Below, in pieces: positions 1 through 9,129 of a DNA stretch of 64,000 nt. The position numbers were made by a program, and so were the translations under genes. Position 1 is the stretch's first letter. Every line of letters starts with the position of its first letter. The notes beneath the pieces were generated by a model. That model did not search any database and was not told where the DNA came from. It worked only from the letters and a program-made list of their open reading frames with translations. This DNA comes from Janthinobacterium sp. PAMC25594. GTDB lineage: Bacteria > Pseudomonadota > Gammaproteobacteria > Burkholderiales > Burkholderiaceae_D. The stretch lies in contig NZ_CP080377.1 of the NCBI RefSeq assembly GCF_019443505.1, positions 1,178,001-1,242,000 on the forward strand, written 5' to 3'.

Positions 1-1868
1 TTGCAGCACTTGGCCAGCACCGTCATCAAGCCCTCGGTGCCCACCACCAGCACGCCGGACTTGGCGCCCTGCTCCACGCTGGAGGCGCGGCTTTTACCCA
101 CCAGCACGGCGTCTTCCGGCACCACCACTTCGCCATTGTCGTGCAGCGCCTGCTCCACGTGGCGCAGGCTGAATTCATCCTTGCCCACCGACAGGAACAG
201 TTCGTCGACTTTCGCAAAGCCCAGCTTTTGCGCCAGCGCTTCCAGATTGACGGCCGTCTTGCCTTCGCGCTGCAAGGATTTCTCCACCAGCGCGCGGCCA
301 TGGGCCAGGGTTTCCTGCATGTCGATGGCGTGGAACCAGGCACGAATTTTGGAACGCGTGCGCGTGCTGACGGCATAGCCGGCGCCCAGCCAGTCGCGCG
401 ATGGACCGGCCGTGCCCGGCGCCCCCTTGGCCGTGATGATTTCGCAGGTCTGGCCATTCTTTAATTGCGTATTCAGGGGCACCATGATGCCGTCGACCTT
501 GGCGCCGCGGCAGCGGTGGCCCACATCCGTGTGCAGGTGATAGGCAAAATCGACGGGCGTGGCGCCCACGGGCAATTCCAGCACCCGCGCCTGCGGCGTC
601 ATGACGAAGATGCGGTCGTCCAGGGTCGCCGATTTGAGCTTTTCCACCCATTCGCGCTGGATTTCTTCCTGGCCCACGACGGCGTCGGCCACTTCCGTCT
701 TCCACGCCAGCAACTGGCGCAGCCAGGCGATTTTCTCGTCGTATTTCTGGCCGGCAAAGTTCGAGCCGCCCTCTTCCTTGTAGCGCCAGTGCGCGGCCAC
801 GCCGTATTCGGCAAAGCTGTGCATTTCATTGGTGCGGATTTGCACTTCCAGCGGGCGGCCATCCTCGGCCGTCACCACCGTGTGCAGCGACTGATACCCA
901 TTCGGTTTCGGCCGGGAAATGTAATCGTCGAATTCTTTCGGGATGGGGGTCCAGATATTGTGGACCACGCCCAGCACCGTGTAACAAGTTTTCACGTCGG
1001 AAACGATGACGCGGAAGGCGCGCACGTCGTACAGGGCCGTGAAATCGAGTTCCTTGCCGCGCATCTTGTTCCAGATGCTGTAAATGTGTTTCGGGCGGCC
1101 AAATACTTCCGCCTGGATACCGGCCGACGCCAGTTCCGTCTGCAGGCGCAGAATCGCCGAGGAAACAAAGCCCTCGCGCATCATGCGCTTTTCTTCCAGC
1201 ATCTTGGCGATGCGTTTATACGCTTCCGGCTCGATGAAGCGGAACGATAAATCTTCCAGTTCCCACTTCAGCTGCCAGATACCGAGGCGGTTGGCCAGCG
1301 GCGCGTACAAATCCAGCGTTTCCTTGCCGTATTCGCGCGTCATTTCGTTGAACAGTTTTAGTTCGGCGAAATAGCGCAAGGTCGTCACGCAAGCGGCCAG
1401 GCGCACCAGCACGACACGCATGTCGGAAGCCATCGCCAGCAGCATCTTGCGCAAGGTTTCCACCTGGGCCACGGCTTGCTGCGCCGCATTCTTGCCGCGA
1501 CCGGCAGCGCTGCCGTGCTGCGCCTGGGTCAGCGCGCGCAAACGGATCAGCTGGCGCACGCCTGTCGCCAGGTCGCATACCTGCTTGCCGAAGCGCGGCT
1601 CGATATCGGCCGCCGTATCCGGGTCCAGCAGGGTCAGCTCGAACATCAGGCCGGCGATGCGCGTTTCCGCATCGCTGCGCAGGAAAGCCAGGGTGTTGGC
1701 CACGCCGATGGCGAATTCCAGCGCGGAACGGCCGGCAAAGGTCTGCTTGTCGCCATACGCTTCGGTGGCATACGCGAGCGCGTCCAGCACGCGCGCGCTG
1801 TCCGGCGCACTCAAGCCCTCTACCAGTTGTTCCGAGGTGACGCTGTTCGGGGCCGAGATGGAAACCAT
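1..1868 (-). CDS. relA: GTP pyrophosphokinase RelA (3' end cut by window edge)
   Basis: Makes the alarmone (p)ppGpp from ATP and GTP/GDP in the cytosol during amino-acid starvation. An open minus-strand frame starts at ATG 1868 and runs off the left edge, giving at least 622 residues of a family usually about 740 long. The first ~200 residues align with the hydrolase region but lack the HD signature, as in RelA. The synthetase domain follows, with EFDD (the ExDD form typical of monofunctional RelA rather than the RxKD form of SpoT), RPKPNGYQSLH near residue 319 and EVQIRT just after. A TGS domain follows at about 420-480. The C-terminal regulatory domains lie outside the window. It sits 32 nt downstream of the ridA-like gene, so the two are probably co-transcribed. 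The family call is firm; loss of hydrolase activity is inferred from the missing HD motif. Confidence 0.93.
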   Translation of the reverse strand, partial: MVSISAPNSVTSEQLVEGLSAPDSARVLDALAYATEAYGDKQTFAGRSALEFAIGVANTLAFLRSDAETRIAGLMFELTLLDPDTAADIEPRFGKQVCDLATGVRQLIRLRALTQAQHGSAAGRGKNAAQQAVAQVETLRKMLLAMASDMRVVLVRLAACVTTLRYFAELKLFNEMTREYGKETLDLYAPLANRLGIWQLKWELEDLSFRFIEPEAYKRIAKMLEEKRMMREGFVSSAILRLQTELASAGIQAEVFGRPKHIYSIWNKMRGKELDFTALYDVRAFRVIVSDVKTCYTVLGVVHNIWTPIPKEFDDYISRPKPNGYQSLHTVVTAEDGRPLEVQIRTNEMHSFAEYGVAAHWRYKEEGGSNFAGQKYDEKIAWLRQLLAWKTEVADAVVGQEEIQREWVEKLKSATLDDRIFVMTPQARVLELPVGATPVDFAYHLHTDVGHRCRGAKVDGIMVPLNTQLKNGQTCEIITAKGAPGTAGPSRDWLGAGYAVSTRTRSKIRAWFHAIDMQETLAHGRALVEKSLQREGKTAVNLEALAQKLGFAKVDELFLSVGKDEFSLRHVEQALHDNGEVVVPEDAVLVGKSRASSVEQGAKSGVLVVGTEGLMTVLAKCC

Positions 1869-1900
1869 GTAATGCCTTATAAACTGAAAAACCAGATAAC

Positions 1901-2251
1901 TTAGCGCTCTGCAGCGATGATGACGATTTCAACCAGGCATGCCGGATTGGCCAGCTTCGCCTCGACGGTGGCGCGCGGCGGCGTGTGGCTTGACGCCACC
2001 CAGTCATCCCATACTTCATTCATGCCGTCGAAGTCTTTCATGTCGGCGATGTAGATCTGGCACGACAGGATGCAGGTCTTGTCGCTGCCCGCTTCCATCA
2101 GCAAACGGTCGACGTGACCGAGCACTTCGCGCGTCTGGCCGACGATATCTTGCGTGGTGTCTTCGGCGATCTGGCCAGCCAGGTAGATGGTGTTGTTGTG
2201 TATGGCTACTTCGGAGAGGCGTTTGCCTACGTGCAGTCGTGTAATTTCCAT
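1901..2251 (-). CDS. RidA/YjgF-family protein
   Basis: A 116-residue protein of the RidA (YjgF/YER057c/UK114) family. Members form trimers, and the archetype deaminates reactive enamine/imine intermediates made by PLP enzymes. The family signature is seen in the C-terminal third, TPPRATVEAKLANPACLVEI, where the Arg of PPRATVE corresponds to the substrate-binding arginine of active RidA proteins. The start at 2251 has a purine-rich GAAAGAAGAAG segment just upstream. It lies between an alpha/beta hydrolase and relA on the same strand with short gaps. It may be a divergent YoaB-like subgroup rather than RidA itself, so no symbol is given. Confidence 0.88.
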   Translation of the reverse strand: MEITRLHVGKRLSEVAIHNNTIYLAGQIAEDTTQDIVGQTREVLGHVDRLLMEAGSDKTCILSCQIYIADMKDFDGMNEVWDDWVASSHTPPRATVEAKLANPACLVEIVIIAAER

Positions 2252-2305
2252 GCTTCTTCTTTCGGTTGTTTCAAAATCTGTACAGCGGTGTTGCTTGTTG
2301 CCTGG

Positions 2306-3187
2306 TTACTTGCCCAGCAAAAACTTGCGCGCGATGGCGATCTGGTCGTCGTGCACGAAGGTGGGCGCATGGCCCACGCCGGCGATTTCCACCAGCTGCG
2401 CCTTCGGGCCGCGGCCCAGCATGATCTGCGCCGTCGCGTGCGACAGCAAGTCGGATTCCGACCCGCGCACCAGCAAGGTGGGGCAGCGCACGGCATCATA
2501 CGCGGCCCACAGCATGGCTTCGTCGCTGGCCGCCGATTCCGGCGTGGCCGAGCGGAACGGCATGGCCAGTCCCATATCATAGTGGCGGCGCCAGTGGCCA
2601 TCCTTATCCTGGCGCAACACATCCACTGCCAGTTTATGCCATTCCGCGTCCGTGTGCGGGCCGAAGCTGGCGGACACGTCGCGCACAAACCTGGCGCCCT
2701 GCTCGAAGGTATCAAAACGCAAGTCCTGGCCGATGTAGTCGCCGATGCGCTGCAAGGCTTCCGGCGCCAGGGTCGGGCCGATATCGTTCAAGACCAGCTT
2801 GCTGATCGGGCTGTTCGGCAACGATGCCAGGCCCAGGCCGATCAAGCCGCCCATCGAGGTGCCGAACCAGTCCACCGTCTGACGCTCGCCGTTGGCCAGC
2901 ACGCGTGCCAGCAGGGTCACCATGTCGCTCACATATTGCGGCACGCGGTAAAACTGCGGATTGGCCAGCCAGCCCGAGCGCCCGCGCCCCACCACATCGG
3001 GGCAGATGACGCGGTAATCGCTGGCCATGGCGCGCGCCAGGTTGTCGAAGTCGTCCGCCACGCGCGTCACGCCATGGGCGCAGACGAGCACGTTCGGATT
3101 GTCCGCCGCGCCCCACTCCTTGTACGACATGGTATGCAAGCCTGCGGGGGAGATGCACTGGACGGATTTGATGCTCGCTTCGATCAT
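2306..3187 (-). CDS. alpha/beta hydrolase
   Basis: A 293-residue cytosolic alpha/beta-hydrolase-fold enzyme. The visible triad candidates are the nucleophile Ser in GTSMGG (near residue 111), an acidic residue in RGSESDLL near residue 244 and the His of GVGHAPT near residue 273. The oxyanion-hole region VCAHGVTR near residue 37 is also typical. There is no signal peptide. The nearest characterised relatives are esterases and C-C bond hydrolases of the MhpC/haloperoxidase type, but substrate cannot be told from sequence. It is the first gene of a minus-strand run leading to the ridA-like gene (54 nt gap) and relA. The upstream region to dctA (3188-3449) is a divergent promoter region. Confidence 0.85.
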   Translation of the reverse strand: MIEASIKSVQCISPAGLHTMSYKEWGAADNPNVLVCAHGVTRVADDFDNLARAMASDYRVICPDVVGRGRSGWLANPQFYRVPQYVSDMVTLLARVLANGERQTVDWFGTSMGGLIGLGLASLPNSPISKLVLNDIGPTLAPEALQRIGDYIGQDLRFDTFEQGARFVRDVSASFGPHTDAEWHKLAVDVLRQDKDGHWRRHYDMGLAMPFRSATPESAASDEAMLWAAYDAVRCPTLLVRGSESDLLSHATAQIMLGRGPKAQLVEIAGVGHAPTFVHDDQIAIARKFLLGK

Positions 3188-3449
3188 GCCAATTCCTTAT
3201 TTGATATAAAAAGAGCACCGCTTCCTGCCTTCTGCCGGGTGTCCCGCGCGCGACGCTACGGCAGTGTAACGCAGCGCGGGCAATGCTCCAAGCGCGCGCC
3301 TGAAATGCTGCACCGCAGCACAGCACTCGCACGTTCGCCATGGCGCAATACCCGATATAGCGAAACTGCATATCTGCGGTTATCCACAATTGAGCCGGCC
3401 CGGCAATGGGCGGATGATCGCAGCATCAACCCGCAAGAGGAGACCACTC

Positions 3450-4751
3450 GTGAAAAAACCATTCTATAAAATCCTGTATGTCCAGGTGCTGTTCGCCATC
3501 GTGGCCGGCGTGCTGCTGGGGGTGTTCTACCCGTCGAACGCCGTCGACATGAAACCGCTGGGTGACGGCTTTATCAAACTGATCAAGATGATCATCGCCC
3601 CCGTGATCTTCTGTACCGTGGTCTCCGGCATTGCCGGCATGCAGGACGTCAAGAAGATCGGCCGCGTAGGCGGCAAGGCGCTGCTGTACTTTGAAGTGGT
3701 CTCCACCTTCGCGCTGGGCATCGGCTTGCTGGTAGCCAATATCCTGAAACCGGGCGCCGGCTTCAACGCCGATCCCGCCCACCTGGACGCCAAGTCGATC
3801 GCGCAATACACGCACGCCGAAGGCCTGTCGACGGTGGACTTCCTGATGAACATCATCCCGAAGACCTTCGTTGACGCCTTCGCCAAAGGCGACATCCTGC
3901 AAGTGCTGCTGATCGCCATCCTGTTCGGCTTCGCGCTGTCCCTGCTGGGCGAGCGCGGCCGTCCGGTCACCAAGCTGATCGACGACCTGTCGCATGCCAT
4001 CTTCGGCATGGTCAACATCATCATGAAAGTCGCACCGATCGGCGCGTTCGGCGCGATGGCCTTCACCATCGGCAAATACGGCCTGGCTTCGCTGATTCCA
4101 TTGGCTAAACTGATGGGTTCGTTCTACCTGACCTGCTTCCTGTTCATCTTCGTCGTGCTGGGCCTGATCGCCAAGTACACGGGCTTCTCCATCGGCCGCT
4201 TCTTGCTGTACATCAAGGAAGAACTGCTGATCGTGCTGGGCACGAGCTCGTCGGAATCGGCGCTGCCGGCCCTGATGAAAAAACTCGAGCGCCTGGGTTG
4301 CTCCAAACCGGTGGTCGGCCTAGTCGTGCCTACCGGCTACTCGTTCAACCTGGACGGCACCAATATCTACATGACCATGGCTGCCCTGTTTGTAGCACAG
4401 GCAACCAACACGGACCTGACCATTTGGCAGGAACTGACCATCCTGGGCGTGGCGATGCTGACCTCGAAAGGCGCGTCCGGCATCACGGGCGCCGGCTTCA
4501 TCACCTTGGCCGCGACCCTGGCCGTGGTGCCGACGATTCCCGTGGCCGGCATGGCGCTGATCCTGGGCATCGACCGCTTCATGAGCGAATGCCGCGCGCT
4601 GACCAACTTTATCGGCAACGGCGTAGCCACCATCGTCGTGTCGAAATGGGAAAAAGAACTGGACATGGACAAGCTGCACAGCGAGCTGGCCCATCCCACC
4701 CACCCGACCGACGACGCCTACGTCGCACCGAGCGTGAATATCGTCAAGTAA
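3450..4751 (+). CDS. dctA: C4-dicarboxylate transporter DctA
   Basis: Inner-membrane symporter for succinate, fumarate and malate with cations, of the dicarboxylate/amino acid:cation symporter (DAACS) family. The frame is open from 3390, but the GTG at 3450 is preferred: AAGAGGAG lies just upstream and the protein then begins [12 protein letters not shown], as DctA proteins do. The product is 433 residues, close to the usual 428-440. Signatures seen are the serine-rich re-entrant loop TSSSESALP near residue 270, and [20 protein letters not shown] near residue 295, the NMDGT-type substrate/cation-binding segment. A strong hairpin terminator follows. It appears to be a single-gene unit; no DctBD-type two-component system is seen next to it. 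Confidence 0.95.
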   Translation: MKKPFYKILYVQVLFAIVAGVLLGVFYPSNAVDMKPLGDGFIKLIKMIIAPVIFCTVVSGIAGMQDVKKIGRVGGKALLYFEVVSTFALGIGLLVANILKPGAGFNADPAHLDAKSIAQYTHAEGLSTVDFLMNIIPKTFVDAFAKGDILQVLLIAILFGFALSLLGERGRPVTKLIDDLSHAIFGMVNIIMKVAPIGAFGAMAFTIGKYGLASLIPLAKLMGSFYLTCFLFIFVVLGLIAKYTGFSIGRFLLYIKEELLIVLGTSSSESALPALMKKLERLGCSKPVVGLVVPTGYSFNLDGTNIYMTMAALFVAQATNTDLTIWQELTILGVAMLTSKGASGITGAGFITLAATLAVVPTIPVAGMALILGIDRFMSECRALTNFIGNGVATIVVSKWEKELDMDKLHSELAHPTHPTDDAYVAPSVNIVK

Positions 4752-4769
4752 AGCGGTACTCAACATTGA

Positions 4770-4803
4770 AAAGCCCTGCGGAGCGATCCGCAGGGCTTTT
4801 TTC
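4770..4803 (+). terminator. intrinsic terminator after dctA
   Basis: A perfect 10-bp or longer GC-rich hairpin, AGCCCTGCGG / CCGCAGGGCT with a 6-nt loop, begins about 20 nt after the dctA stop codon and is followed by six T residues. This is a canonical Rho-independent terminator. Confidence 0.9.
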
Positions 4804-4987
4804 ATTGTGCGCGGGTTTTAGCGCATCATCAACCCACAGTAAATCATGCATCAATATTTATCATGATGATCAATGCCTGGAAAACCATTACAGTGCTGTC
4901 ACCTGTTCGCCGCCAGGCTCGCGCATAATGACATTGCGTTAATGCAAGCCTGACACCGAACCATCCACTTTTTGAATGGAGTACGCC

Positions 4988-5398
4988 ATGTCCCTCTCGC
5001 CCGCCCTTTACGCCACCTGGTCCCCACGCTTGCTGGGCCTGCTGCGCATCATCCTCGGCTTCCTCTACATCCAGCACGGCACGGCCAAGCTGTTCGGCGT
5101 GCCGCACGTGGCCATGTTCGACGGCTTGCAACTGTTTTCCCTGATGGGCGCGGCCGGCGTGCTGGAACTGGTGGGCGGCGCCCTGTTGCTGCTCGGCCTG
5201 TTCACGCGTCCCGTCGCTTTCATCCTGTCGGGCCAGATGGCCGTGGCCTATTTTCTGATGCACGCGCCAAGCGCCTTCCTGCCGATCCTGAACGGCGGCG
5301 AAATGGCCGTGATGTACTGCTTCACCTTCCTGTACTTCGCGGCAGCGGGCGCCGGCGCCTACAGCCTCGACGGCTTGCGCGGCAAGGCGGGCGCATAA
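4988..5398 (+). CDS. DoxX-family membrane protein
   Basis: A 136-residue DoxX/SURF4-like inner-membrane protein with four predicted transmembrane segments. The N-terminal signature LGLLRIILGFLYIQHGTAKL and the central GVLELVGGALLLLGLFTRP are typical of the family. Functions proposed for relatives range from quinone-linked redox chemistry to oxidative stress membrane complexes; none can be assigned here. The frame could start at 4976, but that ATG overlaps the GGAG at 4978-4981 that serves the ATG at 4988. It is flanked by the dctA terminator and by a terminator that faces the other way, so it looks monocistronic. Confidence 0.85.
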   Translation: MSLSPALYATWSPRLLGLLRIILGFLYIQHGTAKLFGVPHVAMFDGLQLFSLMGAAGVLELVGGALLLLGLFTRPVAFILSGQMAVAYFLMHAPSAFLPILNGGEMAVMYCFTFLYFAAAGAGAYSLDGLRGKAGA

Positions 5399-5425
5399 AA
5401 AAAGGGCGGACATCGCTGTCCGCCC
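5397..5425 (-). terminator. intrinsic terminator of the CoA-transferase operon
   Basis: GGGCGGAC / GTCCGCCC with a 6-nt loop. On the minus strand the hairpin is followed by a run of seven T residues, so it terminates the minus-strand CoA-transferase genes. On the plus strand the trailing sequence is not T-rich, so any effect on the DoxX gene would be weaker. Confidence 0.85.
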
Positions 5426-5457
5426 TGCTTCAATACGACAATCCGCTTATGTTCCGC

Positions 5458-6108
5458 TTATACGGCGGAAACGTCCAGCTCAGCGCCCGTGGCCGCCTGC
5501 ACCTGCTCCTTGGTCACGCCCGGCGCCAGTTCCACCAGCTTCAAGCCGTTTTCCGTCACGTCGATGACGCCCAGGTCGCTGATGATGACGTCGACCACGC
5601 CCACGCCCGTCAGCGGCAAGTCGCACTGTTTCAGCAATTTATGCGACGTCGTGCCGTCCTTGGCCGTGGCCACGTGCTCCATCAGCACCACGACGCGCTT
5701 GACACCGGCGACCAGGTCCATCGCGCCGCCCATGCCCTTGACCATCTTGCCTGGAATCATCCAGTTCGCCAGGTCGCCCTTTTCCGACACCTGCATGGCG
5801 CCCAGGATGGCCAGGTTGATCTTGCCGCCACGAATCATGCCGAATGAGTCAGCCGAGCTGAAGTAGGCGGCGCCGGGCAAGGCCGTCACTGTCTGCTTGC
5901 CAGCGTTGATCAGGTCGGCATCGACTTCCGCGTCGGTGGGGAAAGGGCCGATGCCCAATAACCCGTTTTCCGACTGCAAAAACACTTCCATATTGTCCGG
6001 CACATAGTTGGCCACCAGGGTCGGCAAGCCGATGCCCAGGTTCACATAAAAGCCATCCTGCAATTCCTTTGCCGCGCGCGCGGCCATTTCATCTCTCGTC
6101 CAAGCCAT
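5458..6108 (-). CDS. scoB: 3-oxoacid CoA-transferase subunit B
   Basis: The beta subunit (216 residues) of a class I CoA-transferase, which moves CoA between succinyl-CoA or another acyl-CoA and a 3-oxoacid such as acetoacetate or 3-oxoadipate. The active-site glutamate that forms the glutamyl-CoA thioester is in the motif [10 protein letters not shown] near residue 47. The N-terminal [19 protein letters not shown] segment is also typical. GGAGATAATC just upstream supports the ATG at 6108. It lies 20 nt downstream of subunit A in the same operon. The pair could also be named atoA/atoD or pcaI/pcaJ; no other degradation genes are adjacent to decide the substrate. Confidence 0.9.
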   Translation of the reverse strand: MAWTRDEMAARAAKELQDGFYVNLGIGLPTLVANYVPDNMEVFLQSENGLLGIGPFPTDAEVDADLINAGKQTVTALPGAAYFSSADSFGMIRGGKINLAILGAMQVSEKGDLANWMIPGKMVKGMGGAMDLVAGVKRVVVLMEHVATAKDGTTSHKLLKQCDLPLTGVGVVDVIISDLGVIDVTENGLKLVELAPGVTKEQVQAATGAELDVSAV

Positions 6109-6128
6109 GATTATCTCCGTATTCTTTT

Positions 6129-6830
6129 TTATGCTTCAGTGCGCACGGTGCGCTGCTCGATGCGTTTTTCCGGGTTCGCGTTGACCACGATGCGGTGCAC
6201 GAAGATGCTGGGGGTGTGCACCTGGTCCGGGTCGATATCGCCCACTTCGACCAGTTTTTCCACTTCGACGATGGTGATCTTGCCCGCCATGGCCACGTTG
6301 GGATTGAAATTGCGCGCCGTTTTGCGGTAAACCAAATTGCCGGCACGGTCGGCCATGTAGGCTTTCACCAACGATACGTCAGCCACCAGGCTGCGTTCCA
6401 TCACGTATTGTTCGCCGTCGAATTCGCGCAGTTCCTTGCCGTCGGCAACGATGGTGCCCACGCCCGTCTTGGTGAAGAAGGCGGGAATGCCGGCGCCACC
6501 GGCGCGCAGTTTTTCGGCCAGGGTGCCCTGCGGCGTGAATTCCAGTTCCAGCTCGCCGGCCAGGTACTGGCGCGCGAATTCCTTGTTTTCGCCCACGTAG
6601 GAGGCGATCATTTTCTTGATCTGGCGCGTGGTCAGCAACTGGCCCAGGCCGAAGCCGTCCACGCCGGCGTTGTTGGAAATGGCCGTCAGGCCCGTCACGC
6701 CCGAATCGCGCAAGGCGCCGATCAGGGCTTCGGGAATGCCGCACAGGCCGAAGCCGCCGACGGCGATGGTCTGGCCATCTTGGACGATACCGGCCAGCGC
6801 CGAGGCGGCGTCAGGATAAACTTTATTCAT
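6129..6830 (-). CDS. scoA: 3-oxoacid CoA-transferase subunit A
   Basis: The alpha subunit (233 residues) of the same class I CoA-transferase. The CoA-transferase signature [16 protein letters not shown] is seen at about residues 25-40, and [15 protein letters not shown] follows. It is the first gene of a two-gene minus-strand operon, and the start at 6830 has GAGGG upstream. The pair acts in ketone-body or short-chain oxoacid use in the cytosol. The 147-nt gap to the PAS-LuxR gene, read the other way, is a shared divergent regulatory region, so that regulator is a candidate but unproven controller of this operon. Confidence 0.9.
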   Translation of the reverse strand: MNKVYPDAASALAGIVQDGQTIAVGGFGLCGIPEALIGALRDSGVTGLTAISNNAGVDGFGLGQLLTTRQIKKMIASYVGENKEFARQYLAGELELEFTPQGTLAEKLRAGGAGIPAFFTKTGVGTIVADGKELREFDGEQYVMERSLVADVSLVKAYMADRAGNLVYRKTARNFNPNVAMAGKITIVEVEKLVEVGDIDPDQVHTPSIFVHRIVVNANPEKRIEQRTVRTEA

Positions 6831-6977
6831 GGGTGTCCCTCTATCTTTTGTTAAGCTTTGGTCTTGAGTCCATGACTCAGGCAGCGACTCAGCATAAAAT
6901 ACGCGAGTGGAAAGTACAATACCGTAGAACTACCGGCGCCGTGCCAGCAATCCCACTGTGAGAGTGATACGTATCAG

Positions 6978-7544
6978 ATGAACGCCGCGTCAGCCATCGA
7001 TTATGAAAGCATCTTCCTGCACGCGCCCGTGGGCATGTGCATGTCGGAAAACCGCATCATGCGCAGCTGCAACGAAGCGCTGGCGGACATGTTCGGCTAT
7101 GCGCGCGCCCAGCTCGACGACCAGTCCTTCGAAGTACTCTACCCCACGCACGACGAATTCCTGCGCACGGGTGACCGCATCATCCCCATCATGAACGCCA
7201 AGGGCCGCTATTCGGACGAGCGCATCATGCGCCGCAGTAATGGTGAATTGTTCTGGTGCCATGTGACGGGCCACGCCATGCTGCCGGGCCAGCCACTGGG
7301 GGCCGGCATCTGGACGTTCGAGGATGTCAGCGAGAAACGCCCCGTGACGGCCCAGTTGACGCCGCGCGAGCGCGAAATCGCCGCCCTGCTGGTGGAAGGC
7401 AAGACCAGCAAGGTCATCGCCCGCCAGATCGACCTCAGCCCCCGCACGGTGGAAATGCACCGCGCCAAGCTGATGCGCAAATTCGCCGCCGCGACGTCGT
7501 CCGAACTGGTGCACAAGCTGGTGGGACTGAGCTGGCAAGTTTAA
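6978..7544 (+). CDS. PAS domain LuxR-type transcriptional regulator
   Basis: A 188-residue cytosolic regulator. Residues ~8-120 form a PAS domain (YESIFLHAPVGMCMSENRIM, then the ITSD-like end GAGIWTFEDVSEKR). Residues ~125-185 form a LuxR/FixJ-type helix-turn-helix (LTPREREIAALLVEGKTSK, then IDLSPRTVEMHRAKLMRKF). There is no receiver domain, so the PAS domain probably senses a ligand or redox state directly. It resembles the short PAS-LuxR regulators found beside fatty-acid and phenol degradation operons. It is divergent from the CoA-transferase operon and convergent with the GNAT gene downstream. Confidence 0.88.
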   Translation: MNAASAIDYESIFLHAPVGMCMSENRIMRSCNEALADMFGYARAQLDDQSFEVLYPTHDEFLRTGDRIIPIMNAKGRYSDERIMRRSNGELFWCHVTGHAMLPGQPLGAGIWTFEDVSEKRPVTAQLTPREREIAALLVEGKTSKVIARQIDLSPRTVEMHRAKLMRKFAAATSSELVHKLVGLSWQV

Positions 7545-7572
7545 GAGCCTATCCCAAGACGATCATGAGGAA

Positions 7573-8133
7573 TCAACCCCAGTATGGGTTCATTTCCATC
7601 AGGGCGAGATAATCGTCTTTGGTCACACCGACGATCACCTTGTCATGATATGTACCATTTTTATAGAACCATTTCCGGCGTATTCCTTCATGTTTCCAGC
7701 CGCCTTTTTCTATGTAAAACTTGATTGAGCGTTCATTGTATTCAATCATGTCGCCATCAAGCCGGTTCAGGCCGAGCTCCATGAATGCGTAGCGCATGAT
7801 GGAAAATAGGGCATCCAGAGCATAGCCCTTGCCGCGGATATTCTGCTGCCCTATCATCATTCCATGGAAAGCGGTCTTGTTTTTCCAGTCAATATTAATG
7901 ATATTGGCTGTGCCAATCAATCCGTGCTCTGCGGTATCAATGCAGAAAACATGATCGGTCAAATTATTGTCCTTCCGGCTACGCACCCAATCTTCCGTCG
8001 AACGGCTTGAAAATGGAAAATGCCATCCGCCCAACATGCTCCAGATCTCGGGATCGTTGCTCCATTGATGTAATTGCGCAATATCGGCCACTTCCGGAGC
8101 GCGCAAGGTAACAATTTTTCCATGAATATTCAC
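7573..8133 (-). CDS. GNAT-family N-acetyltransferase (sugar-cluster type)
   Basis: A 186-residue RimJ/RimL-type GNAT protein. The acetyl-CoA-binding segment is seen as GMMIGQQNIRGKGYALDAL near residues 90-109, followed by the C-terminal IKFYIEKGGWKHEGIRRKWF. It starts at GTG 8133, supported by GGAG 9 nt upstream. It is the last gene of a three-gene minus-strand cluster with a DegT-like protein and a WbqC-family protein, a context that suggests acetylation of an amino sugar, as PseH does in pseudaminic acid synthesis. The gene is visibly more AT-rich than its neighbours, a possible sign of transfer. Acetylation of some other amine cannot be excluded. Confidence 0.83.
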   Translation of the reverse strand: MNIHGKIVTLRAPEVADIAQLHQWSNDPEIWSMLGGWHFPFSSRSTEDWVRSRKDNNLTDHVFCIDTAEHGLIGTANIINIDWKNKTAFHGMMIGQQNIRGKGYALDALFSIMRYAFMELGLNRLDGDMIEYNERSIKFYIEKGGWKHEGIRRKWFYKNGTYHDKVIVGVTKDDYLALMEMNPYWG

Positions 8134-8154
8134 ATTGACTCCAACAATAGTAAA

Positions 8155-9129
8155 TCAGCCGCCAGATAAAAAAGGCAGGCAGGTTTGCGCGATGCGCTGC
8201 ATCTCAGCCAGCCCGTAACGATGATCGCAAGGCAGCGGCAATAAATTCCGCACCCATTCGCGCTCTTGACTGAGCATGCCGACACGGCTTGCGACTTCCG
8301 GCCAGTAGGTCGCCACGAAGATTCTTTCACGTATCAGATGGGCACGCAAATCGGTGGCGTCGGCAAGCAAGGGATAACACAGCGGACCATCAATGCTGTC
8401 CAAGTCAAGCGCAAGCGCATTGCAGCTTCCCAGTTGCTGGTGCAGGAACGCGAAGTTGGCGTTGCGCCGCATCCGTGCGGCCTCGATGTCCACGCTGTGC
8501 AGGATGCGCCGGCTCAGTTGCGACATCTCAAGTGGTTCGCACTGCTCCAGCGAGGCTTCCGCCTCCTGGTAGGCGGCATAGCCGGCCTCCGCTGTTTGCG
8601 CCAGGCGCGTCAGTCCGGAGCTGGCCCGCGCCAGCGATCCCTGGTCCATGCCCTGCGCCTCGCAGACCGGCAACGCGGTAAGCAGCAAGCCGCCGTCAGG
8701 CACGCCAAAAAACTTGCGTGGCGAATAAATCGTAGCAAGGCAGTCACGGGGCGCGGCATAAAACGCCTGGGAGTGATCGAGGACCAGTTGGCGAGGAGCA
8801 TACCTGGCGCGCAGCCTGTCGATGCTGTTGCCGCAAACGCCAAAATAATTGACATACAAAAGCCAGTCTGTTGCGCGCAAATCAATGTCGTCACAGATAT
8901 TGAACCCGGCGTCCATGGAATAAAAGACACACTCGACCCCCGCTTTTTCCAGCGACAGCAGCATTGAATCGCAGAGGTAATACGGCATGAATACCCGCGA
9001 AGGCCGTCCGGCGCGCAACAGGGCAAGGAAAGCCGCCCTTGCCGACTGGAATTGATATGCCATCGGGTACAGGAACGGTCTGGGCTCGGGCAGCTCAAGC
9101 TCAAAATACCCGCCAATGGCCATGTTCAT
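8155..9129 (-). CDS. atypical DegT-like PLP-fold protein
   Basis: A 324-residue protein not assignable to a named enzyme. Its layout resembles a fold-type I PLP enzyme of the DegT/DnrJ/EryC1 group: an N-terminal RAAFLALLRAGRPSRVFMPY where these enzymes bind the PLP phosphate, LVLDHSQAFYAAP near residue 120 where they have the pyridine-binding Asp, and SPRKFFGVPDGGLLL near residue 143, where the Lys matches the Schiff-base lysine in the usual TKxxGxxGDGG motif. It is shorter than the usual 370-390 residues, so part of the C-terminal domain is reduced. It overlaps the WbqC-family gene by 4 nt (ATGA), implying translational coupling. It is likely an amino-sugar or nucleotide-sugar enzyme, by context. 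Confidence 0.6.
   Translation of the reverse strand: MNMAIGGYFELELPEPRPFLYPMAYQFQSARAAFLALLRAGRPSRVFMPYYLCDSMLLSLEKAGVECVFYSMDAGFNICDDIDLRATDWLLYVNYFGVCGNSIDRLRARYAPRQLVLDHSQAFYAAPRDCLATIYSPRKFFGVPDGGLLLTALPVCEAQGMDQGSLARASSGLTRLAQTAEAGYAAYQEAEASLEQCEPLEMSQLSRRILHSVDIEAARMRRNANFAFLHQQLGSCNALALDLDSIDGPLCYPLLADATDLRAHLIRERIFVATYWPEVASRVGMLSQEREWVRNLLPLPCDHRYGLAEMQRIAQTCLPFLSGG

Noticed and set aside
2114..3469. A 451-residue plus-strand frame opposite the ridA-like and hydrolase genes
   Set aside because: Antisense shadow; the minus-strand genes have clear families and starts.
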